Origin: an uncultured Schlesneria sp.
Lineage (GTDB): Bacteria > Planctomycetota > Planctomycetia > Planctomycetales > Planctomycetaceae
Reading direction: 5' to 3'
Length of the DNA stretch: 64,000 bases
Assembly: GCA_903858935.1 (NCBI GenBank)
Contig: CAIOKO010000003.1
Coordinates: 1 to 64,000, forward strand
Positions 20,812 through 30,413 of this stretch are shown here, piece after piece (the first letter of the stretch is position 1; each line of letters opens with the position of its first letter). The position numbers and the translations under genes were made by a program. The notes under the pieces are model-generated. The model was not told the DNA's origin. It worked only from the letters and a program-made list of their open reading frames with translations, and ran no database searches.

Positions 20812-21312
20812 ATGGACATGGAGAACGGTCGGCGGCATCGTGTGGAAGCTATTCTTTTGATTTTCTGCGCAGAAGTGATTTTCAGCGGATGTGGTCCAGC
20901 GGCCAAAGTCCCCGATGCGTCGAAACAGGCACAAATTTCGGGAAAGGTTACGCTGGACGGGTCGAAGCCCGTTCCGTTAGACAGCACAATCGTGTTTTTT
21001 AACACCGAAAAGAGTGCAACAGTTGCAGGCAAAGTGGATGCTTTAGGAAACTATTCGCTACGGCCTGCAGATAAGAGCGTTGGTATCCCCGCAGGGCGGT
21101 TTCAGGTGATGGTTCGTCCTCCCGATCCACCGATGGTCTCGATGGGGCAAAACACTGACTACACAAAAATGATGTCAGCACCTGCGACGATGAAGAAAGA
21201 GCCATCTAAGACTGAAATTCCGGTTAAGTTCCACGCCTTCGACACGAGCAAAATTATCCTCGAAATCCAGCCGGGTCCCAACAAGATCGAACTCGATCTG
21301 TCCAAGCTTTGA
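20812..21312 (+). CDS. Small lipoprotein with carboxypeptidase-regulatory-like fold
   Basis: The 166-residue product has an N-terminal hydrophobic stretch ending in a lipobox-like SGCG, so it is probably lipidated and exported. The mature part, ISGKVTLDGSKPVPLDSTIVFF...GKVDALGNYSLRPADKS..IPAGRFQVMV, looks like the beta-sandwich transthyretin/carboxypeptidase-regulatory-like domain that commonly follows DUF1559 genes in planctomycetes. The start is either of two ATGs, 20812 or 20818; AAGAGAG precedes. It lies 102 nt after the DUF1559 stop and shares the terminator at 21359. No enzymatic residues are evident. It is likely a structural partner of the DUF1559 protein. Confidence 0.82.
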   Translation: MDMENGRRHRVEAILLIFCAEVIFSGCGPAAKVPDASKQAQISGKVTLDGSKPVPLDSTIVFFNTEKSATVAGKVDALGNYSLRPADKSVGIPAGRFQVMVRPPDPPMVSMGQNTDYTKMMSAPATMKKEPSKTEIPVKFHAFDTSKIILEIQPGPNKIELDLSKL

Positions 21313-21358
21313 TTTCGAAAGCGGTTGCCGCGTTTCGTCTTGGTATTGAATCATCAGA

Positions 21359-21401
21359 CATCCTGGTAAACGAAGTCTTCGTTTCGCCAGGATGTGTTTT
21401 T
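21359..21401 (+). terminator. Rho-independent terminator of the DUF1559-lipoprotein unit
   Basis: CATCCTGG (21359-21366) pairs with CCAGGATG (21387-21394), enclosing an inner AACGAAG/TTCGTTT pairing. TGTTTTTGTT follows. It lies 46 nt after the lipoprotein stop. Confidence 0.8.
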
Positions 21402-21648
21402 GTTGGTGCCCATGAATGCCGTCAGATCGTGGTTGCCGTCTGGATTTCAGCACGTAAGCACAATGTTCTTGATTTCGCAAAACCGGCTGATTTCGAAATC
21501 GCAAAAGCTGCTGGATATGGTCCTTTTGATAATGATACACGGGTTAATTCCTGCTCGTTCTGAAGGCCCAAAAGACAAGCAGTTCCGCCACAGTTGAAAA
21601 CGGCACGAGCTTCGCCCGCAACATGAGTTAAGAGGAAGAGTAGAATCG

Positions 21649-21772
21649 CGAAACACACGAAACAAATACGGCAGACTGAGAAGTCGGTTGACTCATATGT
21701 TACAGTCCAATTTTTCAGTTTTTACAAATTAAATATCCTGTGTTTTTACTGATTCTTGTTTCGTGTGTTTCG
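21649..21772. repeat. 17-bp perfect inverted repeat flanking about 90 bp
   Basis: CGAAACACACGAAACAA (21649-21665) and TTGTTTCGTGTGTTTCG (21756-21772) are exact reverse complements. The 90 bp between them is A/T-rich and noncoding. The layout resembles a miniature inverted-repeat element, but no target-site duplication was identified by eye. Confidence 0.6.
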
Positions 21773-22062
21773 TGGTTAAAAATCTTTCGTCTTACTAAAA
21801 CTGTTCAGAACGTAAAACGCATTCAAAAATGAGGTCAGGCACTTCTGCGGGTGGAATCTTCGTGCTTCTTGCACAGAATTTGGTGATAAAAATTACGAAT
21901 TTACACAGATCAAGGAAAAAAGAGGAATAGAATTGCATTCGTATTGTTCCTGCGATTTCTTCCTGTTTATCTGTGTGGTTCTATGTGCATCTGTGGCTGA
22001 ATTCTTTTGTATTTTATCATTTGGAGTGTCGCAATCAGCGACGGACAGTCGACGTTTGGTTG

Positions 22063-25000
22063 TCACTTTTTCGACGAATCTGTTCCCAGCAATCGTTGCT
22101 TGGCGCGGATTGCGTTCACATCATTCGGATCGATTTCAACAGCTTTGGTAAATTGCTGGATGGCCTCATCCCGCCGACTAAGTTTTTCAAGTGCCAGCCC
22201 CATCTGATAGTGGATTTTTGCGCTATAGGGTTCTACCGCATCCGCCTCGCGAAAGTGTTCCAGAGCCACTTCGAATTGACCATCCAGATACGCAAGCCAA
22301 CCGAGCATTCCGGGAGCATACGGATCATCCGGGTCGGATGCCGCAGCAGCTTTAAGCGATTCGAACGCAAGTTGTTTCTTGCCCACAACCGCGTAGTTCG
22401 TACCGAGTTTGCCCAGGGCCATCACATGAGCAGGCTTCGCAACTAACACTCGCTGAAATGCTTCAATGGCTTGTTCGTAACGACGATTTCGCTCGTGCCA
22501 AAGTCCGTCCTGCAAGTCGGTATCGATTCCCGTTTGGGTTTTGATCATCTGTTCCAGTTTCACCTTCATATCGAGGTCAGGTGCAAATCGCAGGGATTCA
22601 CGGCAGGCGTTGATGGCTGCGAGGTATCGGGATTGGCGGTGAAGATTTTCAGATTCCTTGCGCCAGTATTCACCGAGCCATTTCGACAGCCGAGCGACCT
22701 CTTCACGGTTTTGGGGTTCGGATTGAGATCGATGCCATTCCAGAAGTACTTCACTTTTTGCAGCAGGATAGACTGCGATCCGGTGCTCAAAACGTTTGAC
22801 CGGTGCCACGTAGTTGTCAGTTTCCGTTCTGAAGAAAACCTGGATCTTTCGCCCTTCCGGCATGTGGCAACCGACGCAGTTGTGTTGCACCTCGGTCGGA
22901 ATCTGATTTCTGTCGGTGCAATCTTTGTCCGCGTGACATTTCTTGCACGACGCGGAACCGGCGTTCGTCGCTGACCGGGGTTGGTGTGGGTTATGGCATG
23001 TGACACAGGTCAGCGAATCACTTTGTTGAAAGCACCGGCTTTGACGCAGGTATGTCGTCTGATTGGCAACATGGTCTTCCTCGGGATGTTTTGGTTTCAG
23101 CGTCACATAAGATTCGTCCAACGGTTGTCCCGGTCGATAGCTGAAGGCCGGTCCACGATGCTTCAGTGCATTACTGTGGCACTGGGCACAGAGGTCCATT
23201 CGTTGTTCTCGCGTCATTCGGGTCGGACGAGCGACGGCGTATGCCTCGCGAATCTCTCGGTTGTTACGGTGAAATGTTACGTGGTCCTGCCCGGGCCCAT
23301 GACAGACTTCGCACGTTACGCCCAGAATAAAATTGTCGTGACCATAACGGTTTCTGGTGCCAGCGAAATGTTCGAACCAGGTGTTATGACATTCCACACA
23401 CCGGATCGTCATCTCCCGCGAGAAATCACCAGATCCGTGTCGATCGAAAAGACTCGATCCCCATTCCTTGTTCGGGTCAAGCCAGGCAACGGGTAACTCG
23501 TATAAACGGTCTTCACGCCAGGCGAAATAGATTTCGTCGTTACCCCCTGCCGAACCGTAACAGAAGGCGATTTTCGACGAGGTCGCCTGGTTGCCTTTCG
23601 CAGTCTGCTGAATCGCGGTCGCCAGAAACCCATGGGGCGATTCTGTCATCTCGAAATGCAGCGAGTGCTCTGGAACTTGGTACGTCCTCTTCCCTTGCGA
23701 GAACCCCTCGGGCATTTTGCCCGACTGTGGTGTCTGATTCGCCAGAAAATGTCGAGTCGTCCGGAACTCGGCAACACGATCGGCGTGACATTCAATGCAG
23801 GACTCTGGGCCCTGGTACCCGGGATTCAAGGGAGTCAATTCGGCGATGTGATTTGTTGAGTTTTCGCCATCGGGTGACGTTGAGTCGAGACGAACTGCGG
23901 TTTGTGCCTTCTCATGTTGCGGGTTAATCGCGAGTGCCGCGCGCAGCCACATCTTTGAAAGTTCACGCTTTCCGAGTTGTCCGGCCAATTCCCCCAATCG
24001 AAAGCGGACATCGGCGTCGAGTGGCTTCAGCATGGCCGTTTCATGCAGGTCCGTGAATTCTCGTTCCCGTGATTTTATTTCGTTCGACCGCTGCAGTTCT
24101 TTGTCGGCCTGCTCGGATTGTCCCAACTGCCTGAAGGCTTGGGACAACTGCAGGTGGGTGACTCGGTTAAAAGGATCAAGTCGCACGGCGTCTTTGAAAA
24201 ACATTAACGCTTTATCCGCCTCACCGGCGTCCAGCAAGAGCTTCCCTTTGGTTAACCTGGCGGGAACGTACTTGGGATCGAGCTCCATTGCCTGATTCAG
24301 CAGGTTATGGGCTTTTGCGGATTCTCCCAGAGAATATTGGCAGTCGGCTTCGAGCGTTAGCACACTGGCTGAACGTTGACAGTCTTTTAAAACGCTCAAT
24401 GCATCTTCAAACAGGTTCTGCTTGATCAGAGAGTCGGCCAATTCATTATGGATTTTCTCGCGATCAGGTTGTTTCGGATCTCGGTGGAGCGATTCGCGGT
24501 AATGGCCAATCGCTTTGAGGTATTGTTCGCTGTCTTTGGCGATCAGGCCCAGCAGTCGATCCGGACGAGGGTCATCTGTTGCCTCGCGCGAAATCTGTTC
24601 GAGTTCGACAACCGCATGTCCAACAGCACCCAGATCGTAGTAGGCCGCTGCCAACCACCGCCTCGCATCAATGGTGCCCGGATCTCTCGCCAATGCGGAG
24701 TGTGCCGCTTCAATCGCATTAAGATACTGTCCCAGCTGATAGAAGCATTTGGCCGCGTTCGCACTCGCTTCGACAACGGTTGTGTCGGCATTTGCTTGTT
24801 TCAGTTGCGTCAGGGCTTCGGTCAACTTTCCTTTGCGGACCAGCAACAGTCCTCGAAGCAATTTTGAATGTGATTCGAATCCTGTCTTCTGACTCAGATT
24901 TTCCGCTTCCTGAAGGACGACATCATCGTCACCCGCTTGCAATGCCTCGCGCGCTCGCTGGTAATGGCTTTCTGGCAGATTGTATTGCCATTGCCGCCAT

Positions 25001-25110
25001 GCAAAGGCCACTCCAAGAACGAGAATCAATCCAATAATCGGCCACGTACCACGCATGATCTTCTTGAGAGGCGATTGATTTTCAGGGGAGGGTGGCGAAG
25101 AGTCCGTCAT
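22063..25110 (-). CDS. TPR multiheme cytochrome c (seven CxxCH)
   Basis: The 1015-residue product starts at MTDSSPPSP (25110). A membrane helix at about 24-41 (WPIIGLILVLGVAFAW) anchors it, and the rest should be exported. Residues about 45-420 are TPR repeats. Residues about 438-745 contain seven heme-binding CxxCH motifs: CIECH, CVECH, CEVCH, CAQCH, CVTCH, CKKCH and CVGCH. More TPRs (about 850-1010, for example AFQRVLVAKPAHVMALGKLG) close the protein. Family relatives are cytochrome c554-like and are found with UnbV proteins in planctomycetes; electron transfer or redox sensing is likely, the partner unknown. The gene follows the UnbV lipoprotein gene on the same strand, with the hairpin pair at 25184-25269 in the gap. 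The open frame extends to 25245, but that part lacks coding character. Confidence 0.9.
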   Translation of the reverse strand: MTDSSPPSPENQSPLKKIMRGTWPIIGLILVLGVAFAWRQWQYNLPESHYQRAREALQAGDDDVVLQEAENLSQKTGFESHSKLLRGLLLVRKGKLTEALTQLKQANADTTVVEASANAAKCFYQLGQYLNAIEAAHSALARDPGTIDARRWLAAAYYDLGAVGHAVVELEQISREATDDPRPDRLLGLIAKDSEQYLKAIGHYRESLHRDPKQPDREKIHNELADSLIKQNLFEDALSVLKDCQRSASVLTLEADCQYSLGESAKAHNLLNQAMELDPKYVPARLTKGKLLLDAGEADKALMFFKDAVRLDPFNRVTHLQLSQAFRQLGQSEQADKELQRSNEIKSREREFTDLHETAMLKPLDADVRFRLGELAGQLGKRELSKMWLRAALAINPQHEKAQTAVRLDSTSPDGENSTNHIAELTPLNPGYQGPESCIECHADRVAEFRTTRHFLANQTPQSGKMPEGFSQGKRTYQVPEHSLHFEMTESPHGFLATAIQQTAKGNQATSSKIAFCYGSAGGNDEIYFAWREDRLYELPVAWLDPNKEWGSSLFDRHGSGDFSREMTIRCVECHNTWFEHFAGTRNRYGHDNFILGVTCEVCHGPGQDHVTFHRNNREIREAYAVARPTRMTREQRMDLCAQCHSNALKHRGPAFSYRPGQPLDESYVTLKPKHPEEDHVANQTTYLRQSRCFQQSDSLTCVTCHNPHQPRSATNAGSASCKKCHADKDCTDRNQIPTEVQHNCVGCHMPEGRKIQVFFRTETDNYVAPVKRFEHRIAVYPAAKSEVLLEWHRSQSEPQNREEVARLSKWLGEYWRKESENLHRQSRYLAAINACRESLRFAPDLDMKVKLEQMIKTQTGIDTDLQDGLWHERNRRYEQAIEAFQRVLVAKPAHVMALGKLGTNYAVVGKKQLAFESLKAAAASDPDDPYAPGMLGWLAYLDGQFEVALEHFREADAVEPYSAKIHYQMGLALEKLSRRDEAIQQFTKAVEIDPNDVNAIRAKQRLLGTDSSKK

Positions 25111-25183
25111 GAATGTTTTTCTGTGTCGCTCACACAAACAAGTCTTCTGATTTGGAAAACTGGGACGAATCCAGGTGAATTGT

Positions 25184-25269
25184 GCCACTGCATGACCGTA
25201 CTCGGTCAAGCAGTGCTTTTCGATGACGAGGCAAAGCCACTGCATCGGAGAAGACTCCGATGCAGTGGC
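25184..25269. repeat. Two adjacent hairpins sharing the arm GCCACTGCAT
   Basis: A 15-bp perfect stem GCCACTGCATCGGAG / CTCCGATGCAGTGGC (25236-25250 and 25255-25269) has a four-base loop. A second hairpin at 25186-25215 (CACTGC..GACCG/CGGTC..GCAGTG) starts with the same GTGCCACTGCAT. GCCACTGCAT thus occurs at 25184-25193 and 25236-25245 and inverted at 25260-25269. Neither hairpin has a good T tract, so REP-like repeat or mRNA-processing element is more likely than a terminator. Confidence 0.65.
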
Positions 25270-25325
25270 ACCTTAGCTCGATACCTTGCGATAACATCTT
25301 TCACCGCGTCGTAAAAAAAGTGTCG

Positions 25326-27092
25326 TTACTGATTTACCGGTTCGACGACAATATGCCGCTGATCGACGGCGAAGTCCACTAACGATTGAATGACACCAGA
25401 CGGCCATCGGATTTCGATGCTCTGAATCTTATCAGCCTGTGCCAGACCGAAATGCAGCCAGTCCGATCCGGTTGAACCGTAGCTGGAACCACCCTTGATC
25501 TGTCGCGACTGGCTTCCCAGTTCGGTTTGAACCGTGACATGCGCGCCTTGTGAGTCTCGGCTGCTGACAGTACCGACAAGCCGAAGCTGCAACCAGTGGT
25601 TTTGTGTGACCGTTTCGTTGATCAGAATCGCCGCCGGTTCGTTCATACAGGAAACTACGAGATCCAGATCGCCGTCGTGATCGAGATCGCCGGCGGCACA
25701 TCCTCGACCCGCATGAGGCGATGCCATCCAACTTCCAGCATTGGGGGCGACATCCTGAAATCGTTTTCCGAGAAGGTTCTCAAACAGCAACGGGTGTTGC
25801 CGCACGGGAGCCGCTTCTGGAAAGTGCACCACGTGGCCATTCGAGACAAAGACATCTTCGTCGCCGTCACAGTCGACATCAAAAGAGACTGTTCCCCAAC
25901 CTACGAATTGACCCCCGACTGCGGTCACGCCGGTCGCCTGACTGACATGGAGAAAGTTCTTTCCCCCAAAATTTCGGTAAACGGCGAAGCTTTCCCGCTC
26001 ATAATTGGACACCCATAGATCGGGCAGTCCATCCAGGTTGAAATCACCGACATCAACACCCATGCTGCCGTCGGGCAGTCCTCGGTCATTGACCGATGCT
26101 CCACTCGATTCCGAAATATCCTCCAATCGCCCTTTTCCCATGTTGTGGTAAAGGAAATTCGGCACGGTATCGTTGGCCACGTAAATATCCTGGTGCCCAT
26201 CCAGGTCGAGATCGGCGATCAGCACTCCAAGTCCCTTGCCCAACGTGGAAAGCCCTGCCTCGCGTGAACCGTCTTGAAACGTGCCATCTCCGACCCCGAA
26301 ATACATCACATCGGGCAATGGGTCAAACTGCTTTGGAGGGCAGACGTCGCGGCGATTCCCCGCGACGCTTGCGCAGACGGGATTGTTCGCGGGAGACCAG
26401 TTGACGTAATGCGCGATGTACAGGTCGATAATCCCATCTTCGTTCAGGTCACCCCATGCCGCACTGCTGCTCCAAAGACGATCGTCGAGGCCGCAACTGA
26501 CGGCGCACTCTGAGAACGTCCCATCTCCCTGATTTCTAAAGAACTGCAGGCCGCCGTATCCGGTGACAAGCAAATCCGGAAATCCATCATTATCCGCATC
26601 AGCTCTGGCGACACCGTGCGTGTACCGGGTTTGATTGTCGATGCCCGCTTGCAACGTCACCGTCGAAAACCTGCCGCGCTCTTCTTGTCGATAGAGTGCG
26701 CCGGCATGGCCGGTTGGCTGACCATCCGTCGAAAATGAGCCACCACCAGGAAAGAACAAATCGAGATCGCCGTCCTGGTCATAGTCGACAAGCGCAACGC
26801 CGCCGCCAAGCGACTCTAAAATCGAGAATTGCTCGGCCTCTTCGCCATTGCGATAGACGAATTTGATGCCCGCTTCGTCAGTACGATTAGAAAATCGAAC
26901 GTCAAGTCGGCCGGACTTGGCCGACAGTGTGACTGCCGACGACCGAGGGCTGACTTCTGGGGTGCTCGCTGAATAACTGGTGTCTTCAGGAGCATGTTTC
27001 GCAGAAGCCGGCTTCGTTTCTGGACGAGATCCGCAACCGATGATGCAGTCGAGAACCAGAATTGGAATCAACATCGCGCGTGCGAATCGCAT
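25326..27092 (-). CDS. CRTAC1-type lipoprotein (FG-GAP repeats + ASPIC/UnbV)
   Basis: The 588-residue product begins MRFARAMLIPILVLDCIIGCGS, a lipoprotein signal peptide with IIGC as lipobox, so it is predicted to be membrane-anchored outside the cytoplasm. The body is FG-GAP/VCBS-like repeats with Asp-rich loops (DYDQDGDLDLFFPGGG, ADADNDGFPDLLVTGYG, DLDLDGHQDIYVANDT, DFNLDGLPDLWVSNYE, DVDCDGDEDVFVSNGH, DLDHDGDLDLVVSCM), predicting a calcium-binding beta-propeller. The C-terminal ASPIC/UnbV domain includes QIKGGSSYGSTGSDWLHFGL and IEIRWPSGVIQ. It lacks the TPR half of its two larger relatives. It lies between the TPR/UnbV gene and the cytochrome gene, all on the minus strand. The longer frame to 27203 has no signal peptide at its start and is rejected. 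Confidence 0.9.
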   Translation of the reverse strand: MRFARAMLIPILVLDCIIGCGSRPETKPASAKHAPEDTSYSASTPEVSPRSSAVTLSAKSGRLDVRFSNRTDEAGIKFVYRNGEEAEQFSILESLGGGVALVDYDQDGDLDLFFPGGGSFSTDGQPTGHAGALYRQEERGRFSTVTLQAGIDNQTRYTHGVARADADNDGFPDLLVTGYGGLQFFRNQGDGTFSECAVSCGLDDRLWSSSAAWGDLNEDGIIDLYIAHYVNWSPANNPVCASVAGNRRDVCPPKQFDPLPDVMYFGVGDGTFQDGSREAGLSTLGKGLGVLIADLDLDGHQDIYVANDTVPNFLYHNMGKGRLEDISESSGASVNDRGLPDGSMGVDVGDFNLDGLPDLWVSNYERESFAVYRNFGGKNFLHVSQATGVTAVGGQFVGWGTVSFDVDCDGDEDVFVSNGHVVHFPEAAPVRQHPLLFENLLGKRFQDVAPNAGSWMASPHAGRGCAAGDLDHDGDLDLVVSCMNEPAAILINETVTQNHWLQLRLVGTVSSRDSQGAHVTVQTELGSQSRQIKGGSSYGSTGSDWLHFGLAQADKIQSIEIRWPSGVIQSLVDFAVDQRHIVVEPVNQ

Positions 27093-27413
27093 CCCAGCTC
27101 GCTTTAAAGTGTCGAAATAAATCGGATCAATCGGAAAAATCAGCCAATTCCGCTCACTTATTACACCGGCAACCGAACTGTTTTGAGAGGCCCCCGCATA
27201 CAAACAGGCACGTCGGTAGGTTGTGATCCAAGATAACCAGAGTGCGTTCTAAACGTGAGCTGAAAGTGATGGATGGGATTAGTCTGATACTATCAGTCCA
27301 AGTGAAGTTGTCAACCACTTGGTTCTTTGTAATCGTCATCAGCAGAAATCACTTCTTTACGGATTTTCCGTAGTAGTCATTCTCGCAAACGACATCAAAA
27401 GGACCTCAGACAG
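27093..27413. other. Intergenic region between two UnbV genes
   Basis: No gene is seen in these 321 bases. A small hairpin CCAAGTG...CACTTGG (27298-27322) with an 11-nt loop is present. It is not followed by a good T tract on either strand. A promoter for the lipoprotein gene may lie here. Confidence 0.45.
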
Positions 27414-30413
27414 TCAGGGCGAGCTAACCGCCGATAATAGTGGGAGCCTATGCTCGATCAGGATCCACTCGCGGTTGAGTTCCATGTGCTGAAATTTCTG
27501 CTGCGTCCCTGAAGGCCAGAAGACTTCCACACTGTCCGCTGTCTGGTGGACTCCCAACCCGAAAACAAGTCGACGTTCGTTGGAGGCGTGAAATCCGTCG
27601 CCCGCCGTTAACTGCTGCGTCCATGTGTTGTTGCCGATCGAAATCCGGACGGTTGCTCCGATGGCATCGCGTGCCGAGTTTACGCAGACCAGTCGCAATC
27701 CCAGATAGTGGCCTGCGTGTTCGGTCCGATTCGTGAGCAGCGCCACTGGCTGATTAAGGTGTAAGATGCACACGTCGTCTCGGCCGTCGCGGTTCCAGTC
27801 CAGCCGGACAAGGGAACGTCCAGACCGTTTCGGTTGGAAAAATTCGCCAAGAATTTCGCTGGATACTTCGGCGAACGACCCGTCGCCTCGATTGCGGAAG
27901 AATTGTGCTGGCATGTCATATGGAACCGCGGGATCGATGGGGTCGTGGACGTGTCCATTCGTCACGATTAAATCGAGATGACCATCCAGGTCGGCGTCGA
28001 GAAACTGGGTTCCCCATCCCAGTTGCAGGAAGCTCGGGTCGAACAGTCGTGCTTCTCGAGATCGATCGAGGAATGTTCCGTCCTTCTGCTGGGTGTAGAG
28101 ATCATTCGATTGTCGATAAAAATTCGTGACAAACAGGTCGAGCCGGCCATCGTTGTTGTAATCCCCTGCCCCGATCCCCATACAGGCTTTGGCCTGCCCC
28201 AGATGATCGAGCGCCAAACCCGAAAGCAGCGCCTGTTCATTAAATCTCGGATCATCGGGGGTCGTTGTTTGATTGAGAAAGAAGAAATTCGCAGACATAT
28301 CATTGGCCACGAACAGGCTCAATCGGTGAGAACCATCGAAGTCGGCGGCCACAACTCCCAGTCCGCGTCCTTCGGCCGCAGCAAGTCCGTGGCTTTCACT
28401 CAGATCTCGAAAATGACCGTCTCCCAGATTCAAATAAAACCGGTCGGGCTCCGCCGGATAGTCGAGAGGGCTGCATCGAACGGGGGCACGTTTGCTGCAG
28501 GGGATAAGCGGCGTTTCACCACCAAGGTATGTCACCACGTAAAGATCAGGCAAGCCGTCCTGATTAAAGTCGGCTAAAACGCTACTGGATGTCCAGCCTC
28601 CGGCCGCTGTCTGTGCTGTTGCCGTGATGTCGGTGAACGTGCCGTCGCCGTTATTGTGATAAAACTGATTGCGTCCGATATTTCCTATATACAGGTCGGG
28701 AAATCCATCGTTATCAAAATCGCCGGCAGTGACCCCCTGCCCGTAACCAAGATCTCGAAGCCCCGCCCGGTCGGTGACATCTTCGAAATGTTCGTCGGAG
28801 ATCGCGGTAGAATTGTCTCTAATCGTATTTCGAAATAGTCTGTCCGTCCGGGACGCATCAAACGGAGCCGGCGGCAGGTTACCCCCTTGTGTGAAATACA
28901 GGTCTGGCAACAGGTCGCCGTCATAATCCAGGACAGCGATTCCGCCTCCATTCATTTCCGCCATCGATTCCATGTCTCCTGATCGGGCACCGTTCTGGTA
29001 GGTAAATTTGAGACCAGTGCGATCAGCATCATTTTGGAATGCGACATAATGGAGCGGTTCTTCCGTCGACAGTGGATTCCCCTTCGGACTGACAGGCCCG
29101 TTCAACGTCGGCAACGGGAAATGTGAAAGATCGATCCGGCGAGAAGGATCTTTGGCTGGAACGGTAAAATGAGTGGACGCCAATAGTCGTGGATAAAGTC
29201 GCTGAAGTGTTTCCCTCGGCCAGGCTGGATGCGGGCTTTGTTCCTTGAGCCTGAGGTGGCACCAGCCCGCGGCTTCCCAATCGCGTCCCAGATCTTCCAG
29301 TCGACCGACAATTGATGGCAATTTTTTCGAATCGATTCCTCCCAACATCGATGTCAATTCAAAACCGAGCTCGGTTAAACGTTGTGCACGGTCTGCAAAC
29401 GGTCGCGCGAGATCAGGCTTTCCCAGTGTCACGAGGGCCTGGGAGAGTCGATAATTGGCGATCGCCAAATTGGGTTCCAGCCTGACCGCCTCCCAATAAC
29501 AACGAGCTGCGGCTTCTCTCTGACCCTCTTTTTCGGCCACGACTCCCTGAGCCAGCCAGATCTCGGGATGAGTTGCTGCTGACGCTGGAATTCGACCAAT
29601 TGCCTGCACAAATTCTTCGGAGGTTCCCGTTTCGGCGATGACTTGAATCAGAACCGCATGGGCCTCCAGCAAGTCTGGATACCTTTTCAGCACAGGCTCG
29701 AGATGCGATCTCGCGACCTGCGGCTGGTTATCTTTCCAGGCCTGTTTTGCCAGGATCAACTTTGGCAAGGGGTCGTCTGGGACCATTGCGATGCAGTGTT
29801 TGGCAAATTTCAATGCACCGTCCAGGTTCGGATGAAAGATTCCTGTGATCAACAGATAATTCGGCGTCACGATTCCGGATCGCAGTCGTTCGAGAATGAG
29901 GCCTCGAACTTCCCAAGTCCGGCCTTCAAGCGTCATGAGATAGATCAACTGATCCAAAGCTGTCGGGTCCTGCGACGCAATTTCCAAAGACTGCCGCAAC
30001 AGACTTTCTGCCTCGGAAGCGTGTCCCGCGTCCAGTGCAATCCGCGCCAAATCTCGCAATGCCAGACTCTTGAGTTGAGGATATCGTGTCGATACGCGCA
30101 GCAAGTATGAACTTGCCATCGCAGGATTTCTCAAGGCCACTGAGGCGGACCCTGCGACGGCCAGGGCACGGTCAGAATTTGAATTTGTTCGTAATTCATG
30201 AACTGCAAGCGTCAACGCTTGTCGGTAATCGCGTTGGCCGAGTGCCTGCTCAGCTTGAGCGACCCGAGAACTGGAAACGACATACCAATAAAAAAGCGGT
30301 GCCAAGGCCAGAAGGCAACAAACGGAAGCACGCAGTAGGGATTTTACTCGAAATGTCGGAAATTTCATTGTAGCTGCGTGATTCGTTACCGATCCGCGAC
30401 GCCGGTCGGTCAT
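27414..30413 (-). CDS. TPR / FG-GAP repeat / ASPIC-UnbV protein (copy 2)
   Basis: The 999-residue product starts at the ATG at 30413, which overlaps the stop of the 64-residue gene as ATGA, indicating translational coupling; the frame upstream to 30629 is rejected. One N-terminal helix (about 26-45, ASVCCLLALAPLFYWYVV) is followed by TPR repeats (about 50-430), then FG-GAP-like repeats (DYDGDLLPDLYFTQGG, GDFDNDGFPDLYIGNI, ADFNQDGLPDLYVVTY, GDYNNDGRLDLFVTNF) and an ASPIC/UnbV end (TAGDGFHASNERRLVFGLG, VFWPSGTQQKF). The paralogue at 16454-19450 is one residue shorter and aligns through the motif NGDGTF and the CSP/CTP insert before YLNEGDG/YLNLGDG. Location should be periplasmic or the paryphoplasm equivalent. 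Ligand unknown. Confidence 0.93.
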   Translation of the reverse strand: MTDRRRGSVTNHAATMKFPTFRVKSLLRASVCCLLALAPLFYWYVVSSSRVAQAEQALGQRDYRQALTLAVHELRTNSNSDRALAVAGSASVALRNPAMASSYLLRVSTRYPQLKSLALRDLARIALDAGHASEAESLLRQSLEIASQDPTALDQLIYLMTLEGRTWEVRGLILERLRSGIVTPNYLLITGIFHPNLDGALKFAKHCIAMVPDDPLPKLILAKQAWKDNQPQVARSHLEPVLKRYPDLLEAHAVLIQVIAETGTSEEFVQAIGRIPASAATHPEIWLAQGVVAEKEGQREAAARCYWEAVRLEPNLAIANYRLSQALVTLGKPDLARPFADRAQRLTELGFELTSMLGGIDSKKLPSIVGRLEDLGRDWEAAGWCHLRLKEQSPHPAWPRETLQRLYPRLLASTHFTVPAKDPSRRIDLSHFPLPTLNGPVSPKGNPLSTEEPLHYVAFQNDADRTGLKFTYQNGARSGDMESMAEMNGGGIAVLDYDGDLLPDLYFTQGGNLPPAPFDASRTDRLFRNTIRDNSTAISDEHFEDVTDRAGLRDLGYGQGVTAGDFDNDGFPDLYIGNIGRNQFYHNNGDGTFTDITATAQTAAGGWTSSSVLADFNQDGLPDLYVVTYLGGETPLIPCSKRAPVRCSPLDYPAEPDRFYLNLGDGHFRDLSESHGLAAAEGRGLGVVAADFDGSHRLSLFVANDMSANFFFLNQTTTPDDPRFNEQALLSGLALDHLGQAKACMGIGAGDYNNDGRLDLFVTNFYRQSNDLYTQQKDGTFLDRSREARLFDPSFLQLGWGTQFLDADLDGHLDLIVTNGHVHDPIDPAVPYDMPAQFFRNRGDGSFAEVSSEILGEFFQPKRSGRSLVRLDWNRDGRDDVCILHLNQPVALLTNRTEHAGHYLGLRLVCVNSARDAIGATVRISIGNNTWTQQLTAGDGFHASNERRLVFGLGVHQTADSVEVFWPSGTQQKFQHMELNREWILIEHRLPLLSAVSSP

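Larger units (their letters stand above)
21313..22062. other. Intergenic region with terminator and inverted repeats
   Basis: These 750 bases lie between converging genes and show no convincing coding region. They hold the terminator at 21359, a 17-bp perfect inverted repeat (21649-21772), and a second weak pair ACACAGAT (21903-21910) with ATCTGTGT (21969-21976). The style (TTTCGTGTGTTTCGTGG, ATCTGTGTGGTTCTATGTGCATCTGTGG) resembles dispersed noncoding repeats of large environmental genomes. Confidence 0.55.
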
